From positions 1 through 35,165 of the forward strand of contig JAEXNT010000067.1 of assembly GCA_023439545.1 (NCBI GenBank): a stretch of 35,165 bases of DNA, in the 5' to 3' direction. Made by a program: the position numbers and the translations under genes. Shown here piece after piece: positions 1 through 8,684 of this stretch. The DNA comes from Bacillota bacterium (GTDB taxonomy: Bacteria > Bacillota > Clostridia > Acetivibrionales > DTU013). The notes beneath the pieces were generated by a model. The model was not told the DNA's origin. It saw only the letters and a program-made list of their open reading frames with translations, and searched no databases. Position 1 is the first letter of the stretch, and each line of letters starts with the position of its first letter.

Positions 1-6
1 TCCTTA

Positions 7-145
7 TTGGACGTTTTAAAGGAAACTCGCGCCGCTGGCGCTAAACGTCCTCATTGGACGTTTTAAAGGAAACTCGCGCCGCTGGCGCTAAACGTCCTCA
101 TTGGACGTTTTAAAGGAAACTCGCGCCGCTGGCGCTAAACGTCCT
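7..145. repeat. Tandem array of 47-bp palindromic repeats, at least three copies
   Basis: Three copies begin at 7, 54 and 101, so the period is exactly 47 bp. The copies are identical over the repeat body, and the bases before position 7 look like the end of a further copy, so the array probably continues off the left edge. Each unit folds on itself: an outer stem GGACGTTT/AAACGTCC encloses an inner hairpin GCGCC-gct-GGCGC. The array starts three bases past the carB stop codon. Copy identity suggests recent amplification or homogenisation. The period is not a multiple of three and there is no spacer variation, so it is neither coding nor a CRISPR array. Confidence 0.93.
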
Positions 146-148
146 GCA

Positions 149-3100
149 TCAGTCGAAAACGCTCAGATCGACGACCTCGAACCCTTTGCTTCTTCTCTCC
201 ATCTCTATGCAGCTTATGACAGCCTTTGCAGTATCGAGCGAGGTCAGGCACGGTATCGACATTTCGACTGCCTTTCGCCTTATCTTGAAGCCGTCGCGCT
301 GGGGCTGGCGCCCTTTTGTCGGCGTGTTGATCACGAGCTTTATATTTCCCGAGGATATCAGATCGAGCAGATTCGGCGAACCCTCGTCGAGCTTTTTAAC
401 AGCGTTAGTGGCTATGCCGTGCATGTTGAGCATATTTGCTGTCTTGCCGGTAGCGTACAGCACATACCCGAGCTTTTCGAAGCGCTCTGCGATAGCCAGA
501 AGCTCGGTCTTGTCGGAGTCCCTTACCGTCATCAGTATACCGCCGCCTTTTTCAGGGAGCTTCATTCCTGATGCGATTATACCTTTATAAAGCGCCTCAT
601 GGAAATCTCTGCTTATTCCGAGCACTTCGCCTGTCGATTTCATTTCAGGTCCGAGGCTGGTATCCACGTCGTGCAGCTTCTCAAAGGAGAATACCGGCAC
701 CTTGATCGCAACATAATCCGAATTCCTGTAAAGTCCAGTACCGTATTTGAAGTCGCTCAGTTTTTTGCCTGTCATGAGCTTTGTCGCGATATCCACCATC
801 GGGATGCCCGTGACCTTGCTGATATACGGCACCGTACGGCTGGACCTCGGATTTACTTCGATCACATACAGTTCTTCGTTATAAAGCACGTACTGTATGT
901 TTATAAGCCCGATTACATTCAGGGCCTTCGCGAGTTTATACGAGCAGTCGACTATTTTGTCGACAACGGCTTTTTTTAGCGTATTGGCCGGATAGACCGA
1001 GATACTGTCGCCCGAATGTACGCCGGCGCGTTCGAGATGCTCCATTATCCCCGGTATCAGTATGTCTTCCCCGTCGCATATGGCGTCTACTTCAATTTCC
1101 TTTCCCATCAGGTATTTATCTACGAGTATCGGGTGCTCCTGCTTTACACGGTTTATTATCTCCATGAACTCGGTTACATCCTTGTCGCTGTAGGCTATTT
1201 CCATGCCCTGGCCGCCAAGTACATACGAAGGGCGGACAAGCACCGGATATATCAGCTCGTTTGCGGCCTTGAGCGCCTGCTCGAGCGTATAGACCGTCCT
1301 TCCCTTCGGACGCGGAATGCCGACTTCTTCAAGTATCCTGTCGAACTTCTCCCTGTCCTCTGCTGCGTCAACATCCTCCGCCTGTGTTCCGAAAATCTTT
1401 ATACCGTAGTCGCTCAGAGCGTTCACGAGCTTTATGGCAGTCTGGCCTCCAAACTGAACTATGACGCCCTCGGGATTTTCCGTCTCTATTATATTTTCAA
1501 CGTCCTCTATCGTCAGCGGTTCGAAATACAGTCTGTCCGAGGTGTCGAAGTCGGTGCTGACGGTTTCAGGGTTATTGTTCGCTATGATGGTCTCATAGCC
1601 CTGTTCCTTCAAGGCCCAGACCGAATGTACCGAACAGTAGTCGAACTCTATACCCTGGCCGATTCTTATAGGGCCGGAGCCTATAACGAGCACTTTCCTT
1701 CTGTCGCTCTTCCTGACCTCGCTGAACTGGTCGTATGTGGAGTAATAATAAGGTGAAACGGCTTCGAATTCGGCTGCGCAGGTATCGACCATCTTGTATG
1801 CCGCATTGATTCCAAATTCTTTTCTCAATTGCTTTATCGCTTTTCTGTCGCTGCCGGTATACTTTGCAATGACGATGTCCGGAAAACCCATTTTTTTGGC
1901 TTTTCGCAGCAATTCCGGAGGCAGTGTCTCCCTTGTAAAGCCTTTGAGCTTTTCCTCCATCGTGACAAGTTCATTAATTTTTGCGAGGAAAAAGTCGTCT
2001 ATTTTGGTTATTTCGTTTATCTCTTCGATGCTTACGCCCCTTCGCAACGCCTCGGCTATCACGAACAGACGCTCGTCGTTTATATCCCTCAGCTTCTTTC
2101 TGATCGCATCGGTATCGAGGGACTTGTAAATATCCTGTTCAAGTGTGTTTATATTGAGCTCCAGCGAGCGGATCGCCTTCATCAGCGCTGCCTCGAAGGA
2201 GCTGCTGATCGACATTACCTCACCTGTCGCCTTCATTTGCGTGCCGAGCGTCCTCTCAGCCTTTACAAACTTGTCGAAGGGCCATTTCGGGATCTTCACG
2301 ACGACATAATCGAGAGTCGGTTCGAAGCAGGCGTAGGTTTTGCCGGTAACAGCGTTCCTTATCTCATCGAGACCGTAGCCTATCGCTATCTTCGTTGCAA
2401 CCTTCGCGATCGGGTAGCCGGTGGCCTTTGACGCCAATGCGGACGAACGGCTCACTCTCGGATTCACTTCGATTACTGCGTATTCAAAGCTCGTGGGATG
2501 CAGCGCGAACTGAACGTTGCAGCCTCCCTGTATGCCGAGAGCTGATATGATCTTCAGCGACGCCGACCTCAGCATCTGGTATTCCTTGTCCGACAGCGTC
2601 TGGGAGGGCGCTACGACGATGCTGTCGCCCGTATGGACTCCGACGGGATCTATGTTTTCCATGTTGCAGACAGTGATCACGTTGCCTTTCCCGTCGCGCA
2701 TGACTTCATATTCTATTTCCTTCCAGCCGGCTATGCATTTTTCAATAAGCGCCTGTCCGACTCTGCTGAGCCTCAGTCCATTTGTAGCTATTTCGTTCAG
2801 CTGGTCCCTGTCCGATGCTATACCGCCGCCAGTGCCGCCAAGCGTATAAGCCGGCCTTACTATGACCGGATAACCTATCTCTTCAGCGAAATCGAGTGCG
2901 TCTTCCACTGTTGTGACGACCTTGCTCACGATACAGGGTTCGCCGATGCTTTCCATCGTATCCTTGAAAGCCTGCCTGTCTTCGGCCATCTTTATTGCTT
3001 CGGTAGCAGTTCCCAGGAGCTTTACGCCCTGTTCCTCAAGAAAACCCGATTCCGCAAGCTCCATTGCCAGGTTCAGACCTGTCTGGCCTCCGAGCGTCGG

Positions 3101-3361
3101 CAAAAGGCTGTCGGGCTTTTCCCTGATTATTATCTTCTTCACTGTTTCCGCGTTAAGCGGCTCTATAAAAACTTTGTCCGCTATATTCGTATCTGTCATT
3201 ATCGTGGCGGGATTGCTGTTGACGAGTACGACTTCAACGCCTTCCTCACGAAGCGCCTGGCAGGCCTGAGTTCCAGCATAATCAAATTCCGCCGCCTGCC
3301 CTATTATGATCGGTCCGGAACCGATAACCATTACTTTACTGACATCATTACGTCTTGGCAT
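149..3361 (-). CDS. carB: Carbamoyl-phosphate synthase large subunit
   Basis: Makes carbamoyl phosphate from bicarbonate, ATP and the ammonia released by CarA, the first committed step for UMP and arginine. The 1070-residue length is normal for the family. Two homologous ATP-grasp halves are visible: the first opens with VMVIGSGPIIIGQAAEFDYA near residue 11, the second with VLVIGSGPIRIGQGIEFDYC near residue 559. A C-terminal allosteric (MGS-like) domain covers roughly the last 135 residues. The ATG lies 6 nt after AAAGGAG. It overlaps the end of carA by 14 nt, which implies translational coupling. It is the last pyr gene in the window, and its stop codon directly abuts the 47-bp repeat array. 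Confidence 0.98.
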   Translation of the reverse strand: MPRRNDVSKVMVIGSGPIIIGQAAEFDYAGTQACQALREEGVEVVLVNSNPATIMTDTNIADKVFIEPLNAETVKKIIIREKPDSLLPTLGGQTGLNLAMELAESGFLEEQGVKLLGTATEAIKMAEDRQAFKDTMESIGEPCIVSKVVTTVEDALDFAEEIGYPVIVRPAYTLGGTGGGIASDRDQLNEIATNGLRLSRVGQALIEKCIAGWKEIEYEVMRDGKGNVITVCNMENIDPVGVHTGDSIVVAPSQTLSDKEYQMLRSASLKIISALGIQGGCNVQFALHPTSFEYAVIEVNPRVSRSSALASKATGYPIAKVATKIAIGYGLDEIRNAVTGKTYACFEPTLDYVVVKIPKWPFDKFVKAERTLGTQMKATGEVMSISSSFEAALMKAIRSLELNINTLEQDIYKSLDTDAIRKKLRDINDERLFVIAEALRRGVSIEEINEITKIDDFFLAKINELVTMEEKLKGFTRETLPPELLRKAKKMGFPDIVIAKYTGSDRKAIKQLRKEFGINAAYKMVDTCAAEFEAVSPYYYSTYDQFSEVRKSDRRKVLVIGSGPIRIGQGIEFDYCSVHSVWALKEQGYETIIANNNPETVSTDFDTSDRLYFEPLTIEDVENIIETENPEGVIVQFGGQTAIKLVNALSDYGIKIFGTQAEDVDAAEDREKFDRILEEVGIPRPKGRTVYTLEQALKAANELIYPVLVRPSYVLGGQGMEIAYSDKDVTEFMEIINRVKQEHPILVDKYLMGKEIEVDAICDGEDILIPGIMEHLERAGVHSGDSISVYPANTLKKAVVDKIVDCSYKLAKALNVIGLINIQYVLYNEELYVIEVNPRSSRTVPYISKVTGIPMVDIATKLMTGKKLSDFKYGTGLYRNSDYVAIKVPVFSFEKLHDVDTSLGPEMKSTGEVLGISRDFHEALYKGIIASGMKLPEKGGGILMTVRDSDKTELLAIAERFEKLGYVLYATGKTANMLNMHGIATNAVKKLDEGSPNLLDLISSGNIKLVINTPTKGRQPQRDGFKIRRKAVEMSIPCLTSLDTAKAVISCIEMERRSKGFEVVDLSVFD

Positions 3362-4439
3362 CTTTAACTCCTTTCCAATCCTCCATCATTTTCACAAACC
3401 TGTCGAACAGATAAGCTGTGTCTGCAGGTCCCGGCGATGCTTCAGGATGGAACTGCACCGTAAACACAGGAACGTTCAGGTATCTTACGCCTTCGACCGT
3501 GCCGTCGTTCATATTCCTGTGGCTTACCTTCATGTCCGTTTTGTCGAGGCTATCCTCGATTATCGTATAACCGTGATTCTGAGAGGTTATATAGGTAAGA
3601 TCCCTTTCCACATCCTTTACCGGATGGTTGCAACCCCTGTGACCGTATTTGAGCTTTTCGGTATCGCCTCCCATTGCAAGCGCAGTGAGTTGATGACCGA
3701 GACATATTCCAAAGATCGGCTTTTTACCGATCAGTTCTTTCAACGTCTGTATTTGCTGCCCGCAGTCCTTCGGATCTCCCGGGCCATTCGACAGCATTAT
3801 GCCGTCGGGCTCGACAGCAAGTATCTCCTCCGAGGTCACCGTCGCGGGAAACTGGAACACTTCACAGTTCCTTCTGAGCAGCGACCGGACTATGTTGAGC
3901 TTGATACCGTAATCTATCAGCGCTACTCTCAGGCCGGAGCCTTCGTGGTGGATCGTATTCTTAACAGTTACCTGTTCTACCGGATGGTCGACACTGTACT
4001 CTCTGATTTGTTCAAGCCTGTTTTCCAGTCTGAAGTCGGGAGCGGTCGATATAATGCCCTTCATAGTGCCTTTATCGCGGAGTATCCTCGTCAGAGCCCT
4101 GGTATCTATACCTTCTATTCCTATAATACCGTTCCTTCCGAGATATTCGCTCAGCGTTTCGAGCGATCTCCAGTTGTTCGGCGTCTTGCACATCTCCCTG
4201 ACAACGAAGCCCTTTACCTGCGGCCTTGCGGATTCGATATCCTCAAGGTTTACGCCGTAATTGCCTATAAGCGGGTATGTCATCGTAACGATCTGTCCGC
4301 AGTAGGACGGATCTGTCAAAACCTCCTGATACCCTGTCATTCCCGTGTTGAAAACAAATTCTCCTATCACTTCTCCGACAGCGCCGAAACTGCTGCCTTC
4401 GAGGATCGTACCGTCTTCAAGCGCCAAATATGCTTTCAT
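3348..4439 (-). CDS. carA: Carbamoyl-phosphate synthase small (glutaminase) subunit
   Basis: Hydrolyses glutamine and channels ammonia to CarB. It has 363 residues: an N-terminal CPSase small-chain domain (about 1-150) and a C-terminal class I glutamine amidotransferase domain. The nucleophile Cys246 sits in FGICLGHQL, and the catalytic His331/Glu333 in FHPEAS. I chose the ATG at 4439 because GGGGTG lies 6 nt upstream; an in-frame GTG at 4448 overlaps that ribosome binding site and is less likely. It follows pyrF after about 84 nt and overlaps carB by 14 nt. Co-location with pyr genes and the PyrR leader suggests this is the pyrimidine-responsive CPSase. Confidence 0.97.
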   Translation of the reverse strand: MKAYLALEDGTILEGSSFGAVGEVIGEFVFNTGMTGYQEVLTDPSYCGQIVTMTYPLIGNYGVNLEDIESARPQVKGFVVREMCKTPNNWRSLETLSEYLGRNGIIGIEGIDTRALTRILRDKGTMKGIISTAPDFRLENRLEQIREYSVDHPVEQVTVKNTIHHEGSGLRVALIDYGIKLNIVRSLLRRNCEVFQFPATVTSEEILAVEPDGIMLSNGPGDPKDCGQQIQTLKELIGKKPIFGICLGHQLTALAMGGDTEKLKYGHRGCNHPVKDVERDLTYITSQNHGYTIIEDSLDKTDMKVSHRNMNDGTVEGVRYLNVPVFTVQFHPEASPGPADTAYLFDRFVKMMEDWKGVKDAKT

Positions 4440-4523
4440 TGTGAACACCCCTGTCTATATAAACTGCTGCTTTTCTTCAAGCTTTCATGTTCGGATCCGG
4501 GCATATATTGCTTCAAATTATAT

Positions 4524-5474
4524 TTACAACTTTTCAAGCGCTTCATTGATCTCATCCCGCATCCTTATCACTTCAGCTCTTGCAGCCATGTCAAATGCTT
4601 CCTCACCGTATTTATCCGACCATTTTTCCGATTTCCACGCGCACATTATACTGCGCGATGCATTTACTATCGCCCCCAGGCCGTCGCTGTTGAAGGAATT
4701 CATCACGTCTTTAGCCGTACCGCCCTGCGCTCCGTATCCCGGAACCAGTATATACGCCTTTTTTATGATTTCCCTCAGTGCCTTTGCCTGTTCGGGCCAG
4801 GTAGCGCCTACTACCGCCCCGACGCTGCTGTAGCCCGATTTCCCGATGATTTCGCTTCCCCATTCATCTACGAGACCGGCCACTTTTTCATATACGCGCC
4901 TTCCGCCCTCGAGTACGAGATCCTGAAACTGCCCGGAAGATTTGTTCGAAGTCTTAACCAGCACGAATATCCCTTTGCCATACTTTGAACAGTTGTCTGT
5001 AAAAGGCTTGATTCCGTCGACTCCGAGATAAGGATTGACAGTCAGGGCATCGGCGTCGAATGCGGAGTATTCGCCGTCCTCTATCTTCGTCCTGCCAAGA
5101 AATGCCGCGGAATAAGCTTCCGCAGTCGTACCTATGTCGTTCCTCTTCCCGTCCGCGATTACAAGAAGCCCTTTCGACCTCGCGTATGAGCAGGTTTCAT
5201 GGAACGCTCCGATCCCTTCAAGGCCGTACATTTCATAATACGCCAGCTGTGGTTTTACCGCGGGTACGATATCGCAGAGCGCGTCTATCAATTTTTTATT
5301 GAAGCACGTGATCGCCGCTGCTGCGCCCGCAAAACCGTTCCCGTGTTCCTTGAAGGCCTTTTCCCTGATAACGGCCGGCACGTACTCGAGTTTCGGGTCA
5401 AGGCCCGCCACTGTCGGGTTGCCGCACTTCCTTATGCTCTCTATGAGCTTGTCGATAAACATTTTTTCAGCCAT
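4524..5474 (-). CDS. pyrF: Orotidine 5'-phosphate decarboxylase (long, type-2 form)
   Basis: Decarboxylates OMP to UMP, the last step of the pathway. At 316 residues it is clearly longer than the roughly 240-residue enterobacterial or Bacillus enzyme and fits the longer subfamily seen in mycobacteria, myxobacteria and many Clostridia. The catalytic D-x-K-x-x-D array is present as ADGKRNDIG (Asp108, Lys110, Asp113), and the phosphate-binding loop as VPGYGAQGG near residue 220. The ATG is placed 6 nt after GGAGG. It follows pyrC after a 144-nt spacer that contains 30-bp repeats, so some structure or regulation may separate the two. pyrE, which would supply its substrate, is not in the window. 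Confidence 0.96.
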   Translation of the reverse strand: MAEKMFIDKLIESIRKCGNPTVAGLDPKLEYVPAVIREKAFKEHGNGFAGAAAAITCFNKKLIDALCDIVPAVKPQLAYYEMYGLEGIGAFHETCSYARSKGLLVIADGKRNDIGTTAEAYSAAFLGRTKIEDGEYSAFDADALTVNPYLGVDGIKPFTDNCSKYGKGIFVLVKTSNKSSGQFQDLVLEGGRRVYEKVAGLVDEWGSEIIGKSGYSSVGAVVGATWPEQAKALREIIKKAYILVPGYGAQGGTAKDVMNSFNSDGLGAIVNASRSIMCAWKSEKWSDKYGEEAFDMAARAEVIRMRDEINEALEKL

Positions 5475-5505
5475 GAGTGTCCTCCAATATCTATTTGCCT
5501 GCGAG

Positions 5506-5598
5506 TCTGGAATTTATCCAGACAGGATCTTCAGCCCTGGATTTTATCCAGTCAGTAGCTTTACGCCCGGAACTTATCCGGTCGGGAACTTATCCGCG
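5506..5598. repeat. Three 30-bp imperfect tandem repeats with small stem-loops, between pyrC and pyrF
   Basis: Units begin near 5507, 5537 and 5567, exactly 30 bp apart, and a short copy of GGAACTTATCCG recurs 16 bp further at 5585. Each unit contains a small palindrome: TCTGGA-attta-TCCAGA, CTGGA-tttta-TCCAG and CCGGA-actta-TCCGG. The units differ in sequence but keep base pairing: one stem pair changes from T-A to C-G on both sides. That pattern suggests a conserved RNA or DNA stem, although three units are too few to prove it. Confidence 0.75.
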
Positions 5599-5618
5599 CG
5601 GTATCCTGCCGCACAGCC

Positions 5619-6905
5619 TTAGAGCATAATCCTGTCGCTTACTATTACCCTGCCGTTCACTATGGTTCCCCAGACGGAGCCGCACAGCTTCATACCGCCG
5701 AAAGGTGAATTTTTTGACTTCGACTGGAATTTTGAAATATCTACCGTGTATTCGTCCTTAAGATCTGCTATCGTAATGTCCGCGGCGCTTCCGACCTCTA
5801 GTGTGCCCTTGTAGATACTGAGTATCTTCGCCGGATTGAGGCTCATTTTCTCAACCAGCTTTGAAATGCTGATTATCCCAGGCTTTACAAGGTGCGTGAG
5901 CGCCAGCGGCAGAGCCGTTTCAAAGCCTACCAGTCCGTTAGCGGCAAGGCTGAACTCGACTGTCTTTTCATCCCTGTGATGCGGCGCGTGATCCGTCGCG
6001 ATTATATCGATCGTATCGTCAGCTATGCCCTCGATGATCGCCTTTACGTCTTCCGCCGTCCTAAGCGGAGGATTGACCTTTGCATTAGTATTATAGCCTT
6101 CGCAGGCATTCTCCGTAAGCGAGAAGTAATGCGGGCATGTCTCACATGTGACCTTTACGCCGCGCTTTTTGGCGTTCCTGATCAGTTCCACCGACAATGC
6201 GGTACTTACATGCGCTATATGGATCGGGACGCCTGTGTATTCCGACAGTATCAGCTCCCTTGCCACCATCGTTTCCTCAGCCGCGGCCGGTATCCCCTTC
6301 AAGCCCAGGATGGTCGACATGTAGCCTTCATTCATTACGCCTTCCTCAGCCAGGTCCAGGTCCTCGCAGTGCGAGATCACTGTTATGTCGAACATCGAAG
6401 CATACTGCAGGGCTTTCTTCATCAGCGATGGGCTCCTGACCGGCTTACCGTCGTCCGAAATCGCTACGGCGCCTGCGAATTTCAGTTCTCCTATCTCCGC
6501 CAGTTCTTCTCCCTTCTGGCCCTTCGAAATGGCTCCTATCGGGTATACGTTCACGCAGCCTTCCTGCTTCGCCTTGTTGATTATATACTTTATAACGGCT
6601 TCGTTATCTGTAACAGGATTGGTGTTGGGCATGCAGGCAATTGAGGTGAAGCCTCCCATCGCTGCGCTTCTTGTACCGCTCTCTATGTCTTCCTTGTATT
6701 CGAAGCCCGGATCTCTCAGGTGGCAATGTGCGTCGACAAGTCCCGGCAATACATGCTTACCTTTTGCGTCTATGACCTCGCAGCCCTCTTCATTCAATTC
6801 CTTCGCTATTTCCGCTATTTTACCGTCTACAGCCAGCAGATCGTATATCCCGTCCGTTCCTGTTTTTGCATCGACGATATGTCCGTTTTTAATTAGCAGC
6901 TTCAT
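5619..6905 (-). CDS. pyrC: Dihydroorotase
   Basis: Cyclises carbamoyl-aspartate to dihydroorotate. It is a 428-residue amidohydrolase of the long dihydroorotase class found in Gram-positive bacteria. The metal-binding signature is VDAHCHLRDPGFEYKED, with His60 and His62. A second signature, ATDHAPHH near residue 300, supplies the catalytic Asp. The ATG lies 7 nt after GGAGG inside the end of pyrB, so the two genes overlap by 17 nt and are probably translationally coupled. No pyrP or second dihydroorotase is seen. Confidence 0.98.
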   Translation of the reverse strand: MKLLIKNGHIVDAKTGTDGIYDLLAVDGKIAEIAKELNEEGCEVIDAKGKHVLPGLVDAHCHLRDPGFEYKEDIESGTRSAAMGGFTSIACMPNTNPVTDNEAVIKYIINKAKQEGCVNVYPIGAISKGQKGEELAEIGELKFAGAVAISDDGKPVRSPSLMKKALQYASMFDITVISHCEDLDLAEEGVMNEGYMSTILGLKGIPAAAEETMVARELILSEYTGVPIHIAHVSTALSVELIRNAKKRGVKVTCETCPHYFSLTENACEGYNTNAKVNPPLRTAEDVKAIIEGIADDTIDIIATDHAPHHRDEKTVEFSLAANGLVGFETALPLALTHLVKPGIISISKLVEKMSLNPAKILSIYKGTLEVGSAADITIADLKDEYTVDISKFQSKSKNSPFGGMKLCGSVWGTIVNGRVIVSDRIML

Positions 6906-7827
6906 TGCTATTCCTCCTGGTCAAAAGATACAGCAGCGCCATTCTGACTGCCACTCCGTTCGTTACCTGCTCTTCTATCACAGAGTTGTCATCTCCCGCC
7001 ACTGCGCTGGTAAGCTCGACTCCTCGGTTTATCGGACCTGGGTGCATAATGAGCGCATCCTTACTGGCAAGCTGCAGGCGATTCTCGTCAAGCCCGAAGA
7101 ATCTCGAATATTCCCTGACTGTCGGAAACAGCGCCTTTTTCTGTCTTTCAAGCTGCAGTCTCAACGCCATTACAACATCTGCGTCTATCAGCGCTTCATG
7201 TATGGTGTTGAAAACCTTTGCGCCGGTCATTTCTATATCGGGAGGCATCAACGTCGCGGGTCCCGCGAGCGAAACCTCGGCGCCCATTTTTGTAAGACCC
7301 CATATGTTGCTCCTTGCGACGCGGCTGTGGTAGATATCCCCGAGTATGGCTACCTTAAGACCCTTAAGTGTGCCTTTCTTCTCCCTCATCGTGAACATGT
7401 CCAACAGCGCCTGTGTCGGGTGCTCGTTCATACCGTCCCCGGCATTGATGACGCTGGCTTTTACATTTTGAGCCAGGAGATGTGGCGCCCCTGACTGCGG
7501 GTGCCTGATGATGATCACGTCGGTTCCCATCCTGTCGATCGTTCTGCCGGTGTCTATCAGCGTCTCACCCTTGGATACGCTGCTCGCTGATGCGGAAATA
7601 TTGGCTGCGCTCGCACTCATGTATTTGGATGCAAGCTCGAAGGAGAGGCGCGTCCTCGTGCTGTTTTCGTAAAACAGCGTGATTATCGATTTACCCTGCA
7701 GGTGCGGAGTCTTTTTACTATTTGACAAAACCACGTATTTCATGGCTTTGGCAGTATCCAGTATATATTCTATTTCTTCAGCGGAAACGTTTTTGAGCCC
7801 GAGCAGGTCTTTCGATTTTAAGTTCAT
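6889..7827 (-). CDS. pyrB: Aspartate carbamoyltransferase catalytic subunit
   Basis: Transfers the carbamoyl group to aspartate. The 312-residue length is normal. Carbamoyl-phosphate-binding STRTR is at residues 56-60, SVSKGET around 83-89, HPTQ at 136-139 and a late HPGPINRG motif. No pyrI regulatory subunit gene follows, so the enzyme is probably the unregulated Bacillus-type trimer, with control at the level of transcription. The start is supported by AAGGCGG 8 nt upstream. It follows pyrR after 69 nt, a spacer that holds a terminator-like hairpin. Confidence 0.97.
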   Translation of the reverse strand: MNLKSKDLLGLKNVSAEEIEYILDTAKAMKYVVLSNSKKTPHLQGKSIITLFYENSTRTRLSFELASKYMSASAANISASASSVSKGETLIDTGRTIDRMGTDVIIIRHPQSGAPHLLAQNVKASVINAGDGMNEHPTQALLDMFTMREKKGTLKGLKVAILGDIYHSRVARSNIWGLTKMGAEVSLAGPATLMPPDIEMTGAKVFNTIHEALIDADVVMALRLQLERQKKALFPTVREYSRFFGLDENRLQLASKDALIMHPGPINRGVELTSAVAGDDNSVIEEQVTNGVAVRMALLYLLTRRNSNEAAN

Positions 7828-7876
7828 AAAATTAACCGCCTTCCAGTCCTGTTTATTTTACCCAACGTATGAAAAA

Positions 7877-7898
7877 GAGTAAGGACAAGTCCTTACTC
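7877..7898 (-). terminator. Terminator-like hairpin directly after pyrR
   Basis: GAGTAAGGAC and GTCCTTACTC form a perfect 10-bp stem with a two-base loop. Read on the minus strand it is followed by CTTTTTC. It begins within the pyrR stop codon. In Bacillus subtilis the pyr operon has extra attenuators between early genes, but I see no second PyrR-binding sequence here. It may be a constitutive partial terminator or an mRNA-stabilising hairpin. Confidence 0.6.
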
Positions 7899-8451
7899 AA
7901 TGCCTCATTCCGACTTCCAAATCGCTTAAAGTAACAACATTCACTTTGTCTATATCGAATAGCTTGACATTCACGACCTCCGTCTTTGAAGTCGGAACAT
8001 TCTTGCCTACGTAATCGGCTCTGATGGGGAGTTCCCTGTGTCCTCTGTCTATCAGTATCGCAAGCTGTATCATCCTCGGCCTTCCGATGTCCATTATGGC
8101 GTCTATCGCTGAACGCACGGTACGACCCGTATAAATGACGTCATCTACCAGAATTACAACCTTATCCGTTACAGGAAAATTGATTTCGGTCCCATTGACG
8201 ACCGGATGCTCCGAAAGCATGCTGAGGTCGTCGCGGTAAAAGGTGATATCCAGTATACCGACCGGGACTTCCGTTCCCTCCACCTCGCGAATTTTCGATG
8301 CAACCAGCTTGGCAAGCGGCACGCCCCTTCTCTGTATCCCTATAAGGTATACGTTTTCGACGCCCTTGTTCTTTTCTATTATCTCGTGCGCAATCCTTGT
8401 AACGGCTCTCATGATGCCGCTTTCATCCATTATTTCAGCCTTGTCGATCAT
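7897..8451 (-). CDS. pyrR: Bifunctional pyr operon regulator / uracil phosphoribosyltransferase
   Basis: Binds pyr leader RNA when UMP is abundant and promotes transcription termination; it also has uracil phosphoribosyltransferase activity. The 184 residues match the family length. The PRPP-binding loop is VILVDDVIYTGRTVR. I moved the start to the ATG at 8451 because AAGGGAGG lies 8 nt upstream; the ATG at 8484 would add 11 residues and would place that ribosome binding site inside the gene. It is the first gene of the operon and lies directly downstream of its own target leader. Confidence 0.97.
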   Translation of the reverse strand: MIDKAEIMDESGIMRAVTRIAHEIIEKNKGVENVYLIGIQRRGVPLAKLVASKIREVEGTEVPVGILDITFYRDDLSMLSEHPVVNGTEINFPVTDKVVILVDDVIYTGRTVRSAIDAIMDIGRPRMIQLAILIDRGHRELPIRADYVGKNVPTSKTEVVNVKLFDIDKVNVVTLSDLEVGMRH

Positions 8452-8496
8452 ACCCGGGACCTCCCTTCCATATTCATTATACACATTTTGCCCAGC

Positions 8497-8612
8497 CTGA
8501 TTTTCTTTATAAAATCAGAAATGCTTCCTGCCCTAAGGCAGGAAGCATAATCATCAAAGGTGTCATACCAGTAATATACGCAACAATTGCTACCCTTCCA
8601 GCCTCTCGGGAC
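8497..8612 (-). promoter_or_regulatory. PyrR-responsive attenuator (binding loop plus terminator hairpins)
   Basis: Read on the minus strand, AGTCCCGAGAGGCTGGAAGG (8593-8612) matches the known PyrR RNA-binding consensus (UCC-N-GAGAGG core in a bulged hairpin). About 45 nt downstream is a perfect 10-bp stem, GCTTCCTGCC/GGCAGGAAGC (8523-8546), followed by a U-rich stretch, and then a second stem CTGATTTT/AAAATCAG (8497-8518). Known mechanism: UMP-bound PyrR stabilises the upstream loop, prevents the antiterminator and allows termination. I did not fold the alternative antiterminator. Confidence 0.88.
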
Positions 8613-8643
8613 TAATTAAAAGGTTTTCGATTTAATTGAATTT

Positions 8644-8672
8644 ATAATACCATACCACTAATTGCTTGTCTA
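8644..8672 (-). promoter_or_regulatory. Candidate sigma-A promoter of the pyr operon
   Basis: On the minus strand TAGACA (8667-8672) and TATTAT (8644-8649) are separated by exactly 17 nt. This places the transcript start about 25 nt before the PyrR-binding loop, as expected for a pyr leader. Each hexamer has one mismatch to consensus. It rests on pattern and context only. Confidence 0.65.
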
Positions 8673-8684
8673 TAAGATAATGAA

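Noticed and set aside
7..145. Possible CRISPR array at the left edge
   Set aside because: The 47-bp units are contiguous and have no variable spacers between them; no cas genes are in the window.
101..571. Long open frames on the + strand across the pyr, lspA and ftsK regions
   Set aside because: They overlap confident minus-strand genes, lack ribosome binding sites and show no family motifs, so they are antisense shadows.
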